Of a stretch of DNA of 48,213 bases, positions 1 through 8,226 are shown in pieces. How positions within the stretch are numbered: the stretch's first letter is position 1; every line of letters starts with the position of its first letter. The position numbers and the translations under genes are program-made. The DNA is from an uncultured Bacteroidaceae bacterium. GTDB taxonomy: Bacteria; Bacteroidota; Bacteroidia; Bacteroidales; Bacteroidaceae. The stretch covers positions 1-48,213 of the forward strand of contig CAJOGQ010000013.1 in the NCBI GenBank assembly GCA_905234125.1, written 5' to 3'. Below the pieces are notes generated by a model. That model was not told where the DNA came from. It was given only the letters and a program-made list of their open reading frames with translations, and did no database searches.

Positions 1-205
1 AATGATAATTGGCTGTAGTGTATGATTTTAGTTGACAGTTTTGTTTGTTATTACTAAGTTGGTTTGCACTCTCATTTTCTTATTCCCACACAAGTTGTCA
101 TTTGGAGAGTGAGGCACAAAAGAATATGACGCCCAAAGATTCTCTTTTTTGAAGATAAAATGCAAAAAATGAGAGATTTTTGTGTTTGGTTTGAGAATTA
201 TTGAT

Positions 206-213
206 TATCTTTG
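206..213 (+). promoter_or_regulatory. Bacteroidetes-type -7 element ahead of guaA
   Basis: TATCTTTG matches the TAnnTTTG -7 consensus of the primary Bacteroidetes sigma factor. It lies about 45 bases ahead of the GMP synthase start. TTTG words at 179-182 and 185-188 are possible -33 partners, but with 23 and 17 bases between them and the -7 neither spacing is ideal. The rest of bases 1-256 holds no convincing gene. Confidence 0.55.
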
Positions 214-256
214 TCCCAAATTCCAAATAGTATTCACTTAAATAACAATTGAGATT

Positions 257-1240
257 ATGACTACAGGTAATGTGAGGCCGGCTGATATGGAGAGAATTAC
301 CACTCCCGCCTTGGCCAAGAAGTATATTGACGAGCAAATCAAAGAGTTGCGTGCTCAGATTGGTGACAAGAAGGTGCTTCTTGCACTCTCTGGCGGTGTT
401 GACTCATCGGTGGTGGCTGCCCTACTGATCAAGGCTGTGGGCAAGCAATTGGTGTCAGTTCATGTGAATCATGGATTGCTGCGCAAGGGTGAACCTGAGC
501 AGGTGGTTCGTGTGTTCCGCGATGAGCTGAACGCCAACTTGGTGTATGTGGATGCTACTGACCGTTTCTTGGACAAACTGGCAGGCGTGGCTGATCCAGA
601 GCAGAAGCGCAAGATCATCGGTGCTGAGTTTATTCGTGTGTTTGAAGAAGAGGCTCGCAAGCTGGAAGGTATCAGTTTCTTGGCTCAGGGCACCATCTAT
701 CCTGACATCGTGGAGTCTGGTCCTGTAAAGTCGCACCACAACGTGGGTGGTCTGCCAGAGGACATGCAGTTTGAGTTGGTGGAGCCTATCAAGTTGCTGT
801 TCAAGGATGAGGTTCGCGTAGTAGGTAAGGAACTCGGACTGCCAGACAACATGGTCTATCGCCAGCCCTTCCCTGGCCCAGGTCTGGGTGTGCGTTGCAC
901 AGGTGCCATCACACGTGACCGTCTCGAAGCCCTGCGTGAGAGCGATGCCATCCTGCGTGAGGAATTTGCCAAGAACGGACTGGAAGGCAAGGTTTGGCAG
1001 TACTTCACCATCGTGCCCGACTACAAGTCAACAGGCGTGAAGGACAACAAGCGCAGTTGGGATTGGCCTGTCATCATTCGTGCCGTGAACACTCGCGATG
1101 CCATGACTGCCACCATCGAGGAGATTCCTTACAAACTGCTCCATCACATCACACAGCGCATCATTACTGAGGTTCCAGGTGTGAACCGCGTGCTGTATGA
1201 CCTGACTCCGAAACCCACAGGTACAATCGAATGGGAATAA
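257..1240 (+). CDS. guaA: GMP synthase, stand-alone ATP-pyrophosphatase subunit
   Basis: This is the synthetase half of GMP synthase, which adenylates XMP and aminates it to GMP in purine synthesis. The PP-loop SGGVDSS is at residues 45-51, and the C-terminal GMP_synt_C dimerisation domain is complete, with the RQPFPGPGLGVR motif and an end at GTIEWE. At 327 residues the protein lacks the class I glutaminase domain of the usual ~510-residue bacterial GuaA. The frame is closed by a stop at 239-241 just upstream, so the missing domain is not an artefact of start choice. The architecture resembles the archaeal two-subunit enzyme (GuaAb). It either uses ammonia or a glutaminase encoded elsewhere. 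The last 10 bases overlap the next gene, implying coupled translation. Confidence 0.93.
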   Translation: MTTGNVRPADMERITTPALAKKYIDEQIKELRAQIGDKKVLLALSGGVDSSVVAALLIKAVGKQLVSVHVNHGLLRKGEPEQVVRVFRDELNANLVYVDATDRFLDKLAGVADPEQKRKIIGAEFIRVFEEEARKLEGISFLAQGTIYPDIVESGPVKSHHNVGGLPEDMQFELVEPIKLLFKDEVRVVGKELGLPDNMVYRQPFPGPGLGVRCTGAITRDRLEALRESDAILREEFAKNGLEGKVWQYFTIVPDYKSTGVKDNKRSWDWPVIIRAVNTRDAMTATIEEIPYKLLHHITQRIITEVPGVNRVLYDLTPKPTGTIEWE

Positions 1241-1716
1241 AACAACTATTGATGTCTGCTGTTCTGCTCGTCTTGCTGGCAAGTTGTGCCACACAGCAAG
1301 AACGGGCAGAACGGAAAGCGCAAAGGCAGGAAGCCGTGAACGAGGCTGTGGAAAATCGCCAATGGCGCATTGATGTGGTCTCGATGAATCCAATGAGGTA
1401 TGGGGCGAGGATGGTGTCGCCAGACTCCTATTTAGAGTTGAGAAACGACACGCTCAGAAGTTATCTGCCCTATCTCGGACAGGTTCATCGTGCCCCCATG
1501 TCCTCACCCTCGAAGAACCTGAACTTCGAAGAACCTGTTTTGCGCTATCAGCAGACTCGCAAGAAAGATCGTCTCCACCAGATTGAGATTGACACCAGAA
1601 CGGATGAGGATGTCTATCACTACTGGATAGACCTCTATGACAGTGGTGAGGCCACCATCCGTGTACGTTCAAATTATCATGACCCCATCAGTTTTGATGG
1701 AAACATGAATGAATGA
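1231..1716 (+). CDS. DUF4251-type lipoprotein
   Basis: A 161-residue predicted lipoprotein. The N-terminus is a short hydrophobic signal ending in a lipobox LASC with the modified Cys at residue 19, followed by a charged helical stretch. The rest (NPMRYGARMV, LELRNDTLRSYLPYLGQ, DVYHYWIDLYDSGEATIRV) fits the DUF4251 family of Bacteroidetes envelope proteins of unknown function. Its ATG lies inside the guaA stop region (10-base overlap), so the two are probably co-transcribed. Its TGA stop is the first three bases of a gene remnant described separately. The family call rests on memory of the conserved pattern; the lipoprotein call is firm. Confidence 0.8.
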   Translation: MGIKQLLMSAVLLVLLASCATQQERAERKAQRQEAVNEAVENRQWRIDVVSMNPMRYGARMVSPDSYLELRNDTLRSYLPYLGQVHRAPMSSPSKNLNFEEPVLRYQQTRKKDRLHQIEIDTRTDEDVYHYWIDLYDSGEATIRVRSNYHDPISFDGNMNE

Positions 1717-1757
1717 TTCCCATGACGGAAGGTGCGTCAGAACTTACTGGGTTAAAA
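1714..1757 (+). pseudogene. Remnant of the 3' end of a lipoprotein gene like the one at 27255-28175
   Basis: These 44 bases match the 3' coding end of the minus-strand lipoprotein gene at 27255-28175 with two substitutions and one deleted base. There the sequence codes for IPMTEGGVRAYWVKN; here the deletion breaks the frame after IPMTEG. The match begins exactly at the TGA stop of the DUF4251 gene. I read it as a scar left by a lost paralogue or by recombination. Confidence 0.6.
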
Positions 1758-1859
1758 GTGAGTAGGGTTTAGACGCCCTTTGCCCCTTCCGAAAGAGGGA
1801 ATCTGGGCTGGTCAATGCTTGATGACGCTATGGCCATTGGGATTGTCGGTAAAATAAAA

Positions 1860-2447
1860 ATGAAACGCAATAAAAAAATAGATATGAGCAAGAATTTTCC
1901 ATACGGGTATGACATCAACGTCTATCTCGACAAGGCATTAGAGAGAATGAAAGAGACCTTTTTCTGGGCAACGAAAGAAATGCTCAGAAAAGAATATACT
2001 TACGCTATCGAGAAGCAGGAGGACGGCAGTTACGCCTATGTCTCCTATTACCATTGGGACAACGGAAAGGTGGATCGTAATGTTTTGAACTGTGACTACG
2101 AAGGATTTGTCCGTCATTTCATTGATGTGAATGAATGGACGGTCGGGGACAGGAATCCTGTGAAGGAAACCATCGATGTGCCTGCGTCGTGCACATGTAG
2201 TGGTGACTGGTGTCTCGAAATCTATCGAATTCAGAAGCACGTACTGGGTGGCTATTCTGCCTTTGTCCAGGCAGGCAACCGTTCAGCAGGTGGTTCCAGA
2301 ACTTTCTTCATTCCCCAAGCCTACTTCGAACTTCCTTGGGAGGAGTTTCTCGACAAGTATCTCAAACTTGTTCCTCCTGGCCCCTTCTACGTGAGCCGAG
2401 AAGACCTCGAAAACGCCCCTGGCGTCAAAGAATTTCTTGGCTTCTGA
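1860..2447 (+). CDS. Hypothetical protein of unknown function
   Basis: A soluble-looking protein of about 195 residues that I do not recognise. It has no signal peptide or membrane segment. It is rich in aromatic and acidic residues (YAYVSYYHWDNGKVDRN, EWTVGDRNPVKE) and has a CTCSGDWC cluster in the middle that could bind metal or form disulfides. The start is uncertain: the frame is open from an ATG at 1815, with further ATGs at 1860 and 1884. I chose 1860 because the DNA before it looks intergenic. A stretch of about 100 bases with a gene remnant separates it from the lipoprotein gene upstream. Confidence 0.6.
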   Translation: MKRNKKIDMSKNFPYGYDINVYLDKALERMKETFFWATKEMLRKEYTYAIEKQEDGSYAYVSYYHWDNGKVDRNVLNCDYEGFVRHFIDVNEWTVGDRNPVKETIDVPASCTCSGDWCLEIYRIQKHVLGGYSAFVQAGNRSAGGSRTFFIPQAYFELPWEEFLDKYLKLVPPGPFYVSREDLENAPGVKEFLGF

Positions 2448-2564
2448 TTTTGACGTCTCTTTCCGCTGAATATTCCTCTTGCTTGCCAATACAACATAAC
2501 AAAGGTGTGGCGTTTTGAATGGGTAAAGTAGGAAAAGTTGGGGGAATGACGAAAAAAATGGAAG

Positions 2565-2600
2565 TTTTGTTGTGTGGTATTGGAAAAAGAGGTATCTTTG
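2565..2600 (+). promoter_or_regulatory. Promoter of mdh-tamB-tamL
   Basis: TTTTGTTG at 2565-2572 followed after 20 bases by TATCTTTG at 2593-2600 is a textbook Bacteroidetes promoter. It lies about 63 bases before the malate dehydrogenase ATG and is the only strong promoter seen before the three-gene run to 10569. Confidence 0.75.
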
Positions 2601-2662
2601 CAACTATCACAACGTATGAACGCTGGGAATTAACGTATTTAACGCTTTAAAATTATAGTATT

Positions 2663-3661
2663 ATGGGATTTTTAACTAACGACAAGCTCGTGATTGTGGG
2701 CGCCGGTGGCGCTATTGGTTCTACCATGGTTCAGTTGGCTCTGACGATGAAGCTGACTCCTAATGTGTGTCTTTACGACGTGTATGCTCCTGGTATGGAG
2801 GGTGTGATGGAAGAGATGTTCCATTGCGGTTATGACGGTGTGAACTTGACGGCTACCACTGATGTGGCTGAGGCTTTCAAGGATGCCAAGTACATCATCT
2901 CTTCTGGTGGCGCTCCTCGTAAGGCTGGCATGACGCGTGAGGATCTTCTCGCCGGCAACTGCAAGATTGCTGAGGAATTGGGTCAGAACATCAAGACTTA
3001 CTGCCCTGATGTGAAGCACGTGACGGTGATCTTCAACCCTGCTGACTTGACGGGTCTGGTGACTTTGCTGTACTCTGGTCTGAAGCCAGGTCAGGTGACT
3101 ACGCTTGCTGCACTCGACTCCACTCGTCTGCAGTCAGCTCTCGCCAAGAAGTTTGGTGTGAAGCAGTATGAGGTGACTGGATGTGCTACATACGGTGGTC
3201 ACGGTGAGCAGATGGCTGTGTTCGGCAGCGCTGTGAAGGTGGCTGGCAAGCCTCTCAATGAACTCATCGGCACTCCTGCCTGCACGCAGGAAGAATGGGA
3301 AGAGTTGAAGGTGGCTGTGACGAAGGGTGGTGCGAAGATTATTGAACTTCGTGGACGTTCTTCATGGCAGAGCCCTGCATTCTGCTCAGTTGAGATGATT
3401 CGTTCGGTGATGGGTGGTGAGAAGTTCCGTTGGCCTGCTGGCACATACGTGAACAACGAGAAGTACAACCACATCATGATGGCGATGGACACTACGCTCG
3501 ACACGAATGGCTGCACCTACAAGATGCCTACTGGCACAGCCGAGGAGATGGCCAAGTTGGACGCTTCTTACGAGCACCTCTGCAAGATGCGTGATGAACT
3601 CGTGACGCTCAACATCGTTCCTCCTATCTCAGAATGGAGCAAGATTAATCCGAACTTGTAA
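2663..3661 (+). CDS. mdh: Malate dehydrogenase
   Basis: NAD-dependent malate dehydrogenase, interconverting malate and oxaloacetate in the cytoplasm. In Bacteroidales this serves the reductive branch to fumarate and succinate. The Rossmann motif GAGGAIGS is at residues 13-20, the mobile-loop arginines in GAPRKAGMTR at 83-92, NPAD at 125-128, the LDSTR motif at 151-155, and the catalytic His in YGGHGEQM at 180. The length of 332 residues is normal for the lactate/malate dehydrogenase family. The two loop arginines favour malate over lactate specificity. The gene follows a strong promoter and is separated by a single base from the GTG start of tamB. Confidence 0.93.
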   Translation: MGFLTNDKLVIVGAGGAIGSTMVQLALTMKLTPNVCLYDVYAPGMEGVMEEMFHCGYDGVNLTATTDVAEAFKDAKYIISSGGAPRKAGMTREDLLAGNCKIAEELGQNIKTYCPDVKHVTVIFNPADLTGLVTLLYSGLKPGQVTTLAALDSTRLQSALAKKFGVKQYEVTGCATYGGHGEQMAVFGSAVKVAGKPLNELIGTPACTQEEWEELKVAVTKGGAKIIELRGRSSWQSPAFCSVEMIRSVMGGEKFRWPAGTYVNNEKYNHIMMAMDTTLDTNGCTYKMPTGTAEEMAKLDASYEHLCKMRDELVTLNIVPPISEWSKINPNL

Positions 3662-3662
3662 T

Positions 3663-6600
3663 GTGAAAAAGTACGGAAAGTATACGCTTTTAGGTTGGAG
3701 TTGGCGCATCCTATTATGGATTGTGCTAACTCCAATCTTCTTGTTGTTGTTGCTTTTCGTGCTGATTTACACGCCTCCTGTACAAAAGTTTGCTGTCGAT
3801 AAGGCGGCAGAGATATTGAGTGAAGAGATGGGAATGGACGTCTCGGTGGAGAGTGTCCATCTGAAGTTCCCTCTTGACTTCTCGATGGGAGGTGTTTTGG
3901 CGATTGAGGAGGGTGATACGGTGCTTTCTGCCCGTGAGTTGGACATCCGTGTGAAGGCTTTGCCTTTGTTGGAGTGGAAAGCGGAGGTGGATGGCATCCA
4001 TCTGTATGATGCCAAGTTGAATACGAAGGGGATGATTGACGCTTGTGTCATCAAGGGAAATCTGGCAGAATTGAGTCTCAATTCCCACAGTACAGACATC
4101 AAAAATGGGCTTGCTGTGGTAAATGAGGCGCTGCTGAGGGATGCTGATTTGATGGTGTTGCTGAACGATTCTGTGCCTGAAGACACGACCACCAGCGATG
4201 TGCAGTGGAGAATCCAGGTGGATGATTTGACATTCCAGAATGTGAAAGCAAGTGTCCTGCTCACTCCCCAAGCCGATAGCACGTGGGCGTCTGCTCATTT
4301 TGTTGATGCTCATGCAACGGCGTTCATCGATTTGGGTGAAGAAATCTACCGTGTGCCTCGATTGGAAGTTGCAAACTCGACGGCCAGTTTTGAGTATCGC
4401 AACGACCCTCATCTGACTGGCCAACTTGATCCCTCGCATCTTTTGTTCAACGACATCAGCTTAGAGGTCGATTCTTTCGAGTACAGAGGGACGACAGGCG
4501 ACATGGCGCTGAATATCCGTCAGCTCAAAGGCGTGGAGCAGTCGGGCTTGGTGATTGCTGAAGCGCAGGGTAGGGTAGAGATGGATTCCGTCTCTTTGAC
4601 TGTGCCCAAGCTCCATGTGAAGACGGATGAGAGCGACTTGACTGCGTTCTATCGCATGGACATGACGGCTTTCGACGATGAAAATCCGGGCACGTTCTCC
4701 TTCCTTGGCGAAGGACAAGTTGGTAAGGGCGATGTCATCTACTTCACCCGTATGGGAGGACCTGACACGAAGGAAACTTGTGCGATGCTGAACAAAGAAT
4801 TGCCTGCCCGTCCCATCGAAGTGCAGTTGAAGGCAGATGGAAATCTCCAAACGTTGGAGGTGAGTGAGATGCACCTCAAGATTCCAGAAAAAATCTTGGC
4901 TGATGGGAGTGCAACCCTGTGGAATGTGGCTGATGATCTTTCCTTGAAGACCCGTCTGAAGGCCAAGGATGTGCATGGTGCGACCGTCGATTTGGATGGG
5001 GGCTATGTAGTGGCCTCCGATGCTTATCGTGCCGACCTGACGTTCAACAACTTTGTCCTCAACAACTATGTTCCGATGGACGAACCTACCGTTGTGACGG
5101 GCAATATGACGGCCAAAGGGCGTGGATTTGATTTCCTCTCACCAGCCACGTCGCTTGATGCGTCTGCTCATCTCTCCAATGGTCAAATGGGTAAGATCAA
5201 TCTCTCCAATATCGATGCTGATGCCACGCTGAAGGGTGGCCAATTGCAGTTGACATTAACGGCTGATAATGAACAAGTACAGACAGACCTCACGTTTGAC
5301 GGTACGCTGAAACGGAACTTGGTGGAGGGTGTATTGGACTTGAACCTGCCTTATGCCGATGTGCAGAGCATGGGCTTCAGCGAAGATGTCTTGACGGCCA
5401 GTGCTACGGGCACTATGCAGTTCTCTTACAATATGGACAAGCTCTTCCGTGTGGATTCCCATGTTGATGTGCTCAGATTGAAGATGGGCAACGACAGTAT
5501 CAACACGGATGCGTTCTATCTGTTTGCGGAGGCATTGAAGGACACGACTTCTGCCATCGTGCGGACAGGTGATCTTGACCTCACCTTCTTCACCCCTAAT
5601 AACCTGTTCAATCTGTTGCCGAAGGTGGAGAAGTTGCAGAAGGAGGTTGTGAAGCAGTTCAAGGCGCGTGAGGTGGATTTGGATATGCTCAAGTCCTACT
5701 TGCCTGACTTGACCTTGCATGTCACTGCTCAGAAGGAGAATCCTTTGTCTGACATCTTGGAGGTGTATGGCATCCGTTTCAACGAGTTCTCGGCAGACAT
5801 CCAGTCATCGCCGCTCAGTGGGTTGAGGGGCAATGGACATGTGTATGCTTTCAAGAAAGACAGCGTGAGGGTGGATACTGCCTTTTTTGAATTGGCACAA
5901 GACTCCACGAAGTTCGACTACCATGTGGGTGTGCGATGCAATGACCAGCCCAAGATTCCGGCTTTCCGTGCCTATTTAGACGGTTACCTGAAAGCCAATG
6001 AGGTGGATGCCCACTTGACGTTCTTCGACAGGATAGGCCGCAAGGGCATTGACTTGGGTGTGAAGGGCTTGGCGAATGATTCGTGTGTCAATTACAGCCT
6101 CTATCCGCAGACACCCATCATCGCTTATCGGGAGTTCAAAATCAATAGCGACAACTATATCACTACCCATCCGAACCGTCCCATCATGGCGGATGTGCGA
6201 TTGACAAGCCTCTCGGACAGCAGTTATGTGGCTATCTATGCAGACGAAAGTGACATTGGTAAGCAGATTGCCAACGTGATTGCCGATGACCTCGATATCG
6301 GTGAGATACTGAAGGTGGTTCCTGTGCCTGGTATGCCTGCCATGAGCGGTATGCTGAACTTTGATGCCACCTACATTGACCAAGGTGACAATTTCATGGT
6401 GGAAGGTGTGATGAATGCCGAAAACTTCGCGTACAATGAGATGCCGATGGGTAAAGTGGGCTCGCGCTTCACGTATATGCCCCAGGGTGACACCCGACAT
6501 GTGATTGATGCTACGGTTGCCTACAACGAAAGGGATGTCTTGCAGTTGGATGGCACGTATGATGCCGAAGGAGAAGGGGCATTGGATGCAGAGCTTGCCT

Positions 6601-8222
6601 TCTTAGATGTGCCGATGGATATGTTTTCACCTTTCGTGCCGAATCAACTCATGGGCTTCAAGGGTGCCATGGCGGGTGGTATGAAGATTACGGGGCCAAT
6701 GAGTGCTCTCCTCTTCAATGGGGCTTTGTTGCCCAAGGATGTACACCTCCTTTCTGTGCCGTATAACATAGACCTTGCATTGGCAAACGACAGCATTGTC
6801 TTCAACAATAGCCGTGTGGATTTCGACACCTTCAAGTTCTATGCTGCTGATGTCACCAATCCGCTCACGTTGAATGGCTATGTGGATTTCGCCAACTTCG
6901 CCGAAATCTTCATGTCACTTTCCCTCAATGGACGAAACTTCAAACTCATAGATGCGGAGCCTACCAAAAACTCCTTGCTTTATGGCGAATTGTATGGCGA
7001 CTTCTTCACCCGTGTGATTGGTTCAACGAAAGACTTGACCGTGCGTGGTCTTGTACGTGTATTGCCCACTACCAATCTCACCTACATCCTGTCGGAGACG
7101 GCACTCTACCAAACAGACCGACTTGAAGACATCGTCACCTTTGTCGATTTCGATGCTCCACCGCCTCCCAAAGAGTCCATTCCCAAGAAGACCTATATGG
7201 GTATCGACATGAACTTGGTGCTCAGCATCGAGGATGGAGCCAAGTTGCGTGGTGAGTTCTCAGCCGACAAGCAGAGCTATGTCAATGTGCAGGGTGGTGG
7301 CAACATCACGATGTCCTACACGCCTGAAGGTGTGTTCAACATGCAGGGGCGTTACACCATCAACGAGGGTGAAATGAAATACACCCTTCCAGTCATTCCG
7401 CTCAAGACCTTCTCCATCCACAAGGGTTCTTACATCGAGTTTGCTGGTAAGCCTGGTAATCCGCTGCTCAATGTCACAGCCACAGAACGCATGAAAGCTA
7501 CAGTTTCAAGTGAGGGTGGTGCGTCCCGAACGGTGTCATTCGATGTGGGTCTGAAAATCTCCAACACGTTGCAGGACATGGGCTTGGAATTCATCATCGA
7601 TGCACCAGAAGACCAGTCTGTGCAGAACGAACTTGCATCCTACTCTGCTGAAGACCGCAACAAACTGGCTGTGGGCATGTTGGCAACGGGCATGTATCTG
7701 TCCAGTACCAACGGTAAGGGACTTGCTGCAGGTAATGCGCTGAGTGGATTCTTGGAGGACGAAATCAACAAGATTGCAGGCAATGCCCTCTCCACGATGG
7801 TCGATGTGAGTGTAGGAGTGGGACAGACTGTCCGTGAAGATGGCTCAAGGCGAACGGATTATTCTTTCCAGTTCTCCCGCAAGTTCTTCTCCGATCGTCT
7901 GAAGGTGATCATTGGCGGTAAGGTAAGTTCGGATAACAGAACGACTCGTCGTGAATCGGGTGCATACATCGATAACGTGACTTTGGAGTGGCGACTCGAC
8001 AATGGTGGCACTCAATACATCCGTCTCTTCCACGAGAAAGACTACTCCAGCTTGATTGAGGGTGAGTTGGACAGAAATGGCTTTGGTGTGGTGCTCCGCA
8101 AGAAAGTGGACAAACTCTCTGAACTCATCTTCTGGAAACGGCACAAGAAGGAGGACGAGCAAATGGAGGACAACACGAACCCTGGGCAGACTAACACGAA
8201 CCCTGAGCAGACTAAAGAATAG
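3663..8222 (+). CDS. tamB: Translocation and assembly module protein TamB-like
   Basis: A 1519-residue AsmA-like/TamB family protein. A cytoplasmic start is followed by one membrane helix (residues about 13-36), then a very long repetitive beta-rich region typical of proteins that bridge the periplasm. The conserved DUF490/TamB C-terminal domain occupies roughly the last 400 residues. In other bacteria such proteins work with a BamA-family partner in outer-membrane protein insertion and phospholipid transport. The start is GTG at 3663, one base after the mdh stop; an ATG at 3661 is immediately followed by a stop. The next gene is its expected partner TamL, four bases downstream. Confidence 0.88.
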   Translation: MKKYGKYTLLGWSWRILLWIVLTPIFLLLLLFVLIYTPPVQKFAVDKAAEILSEEMGMDVSVESVHLKFPLDFSMGGVLAIEEGDTVLSARELDIRVKALPLLEWKAEVDGIHLYDAKLNTKGMIDACVIKGNLAELSLNSHSTDIKNGLAVVNEALLRDADLMVLLNDSVPEDTTTSDVQWRIQVDDLTFQNVKASVLLTPQADSTWASAHFVDAHATAFIDLGEEIYRVPRLEVANSTASFEYRNDPHLTGQLDPSHLLFNDISLEVDSFEYRGTTGDMALNIRQLKGVEQSGLVIAEAQGRVEMDSVSLTVPKLHVKTDESDLTAFYRMDMTAFDDENPGTFSFLGEGQVGKGDVIYFTRMGGPDTKETCAMLNKELPARPIEVQLKADGNLQTLEVSEMHLKIPEKILADGSATLWNVADDLSLKTRLKAKDVHGATVDLDGGYVVASDAYRADLTFNNFVLNNYVPMDEPTVVTGNMTAKGRGFDFLSPATSLDASAHLSNGQMGKINLSNIDADATLKGGQLQLTLTADNEQVQTDLTFDGTLKRNLVEGVLDLNLPYADVQSMGFSEDVLTASATGTMQFSYNMDKLFRVDSHVDVLRLKMGNDSINTDAFYLFAEALKDTTSAIVRTGDLDLTFFTPNNLFNLLPKVEKLQKEVVKQFKAREVDLDMLKSYLPDLTLHVTAQKENPLSDILEVYGIRFNEFSADIQSSPLSGLRGNGHVYAFKKDSVRVDTAFFELAQDSTKFDYHVGVRCNDQPKIPAFRAYLDGYLKANEVDAHLTFFDRIGRKGIDLGVKGLANDSCVNYSLYPQTPIIAYREFKINSDNYITTHPNRPIMADVRLTSLSDSSYVAIYADESDIGKQIANVIADDLDIGEILKVVPVPGMPAMSGMLNFDATYIDQGDNFMVEGVMNAENFAYNEMPMGKVGSRFTYMPQGDTRHVIDATVAYNERDVLQLDGTYDAEGEGALDAELAFLDVPMDMFSPFVPNQLMGFKGAMAGGMKITGPMSALLFNGALLPKDVHLLSVPYNIDLALANDSIVFNNSRVDFDTFKFYAADVTNPLTLNGYVDFANFAEIFMSLSLNGRNFKLIDAEPTKNSLLYGELYGDFFTRVIGSTKDLTVRGLVRVLPTTNLTYILSETALYQTDRLEDIVTFVDFDAPPPPKESIPKKTYMGIDMNLVLSIEDGAKLRGEFSADKQSYVNVQGGGNITMSYTPEGVFNMQGRYTINEGEMKYTLPVIPLKTFSIHKGSYIEFAGKPGNPLLNVTATERMKATVSSEGGASRTVSFDVGLKISNTLQDMGLEFIIDAPEDQSVQNELASYSAEDRNKLAVGMLATGMYLSSTNGKGLAAGNALSGFLEDEINKIAGNALSTMVDVSVGVGQTVREDGSRRTDYSFQFSRKFFSDRLKVIIGGKVSSDNRTTRRESGAYIDNVTLEWRLDNGGTQYIRLFHEKDYSSLIEGELDRNGFGVVLRKKVDKLSELIFWKRHKKEDEQMEDNTNPGQTNTNPEQTKE

Positions 8223-8226
8223 ACAC

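Noticed and set aside
98..337. 79-codon minus-strand frame at the window start
   Set aside because: Covers the guaA promoter and start; translation shows no protein-like pattern.
8056..8226. Upstream extension of the TamL frame inside tamB
   Set aside because: The ATG at 8227 yields a clean lipoprotein signal and the expected four-base gap; the extension is R/T-rich shadow sequence.
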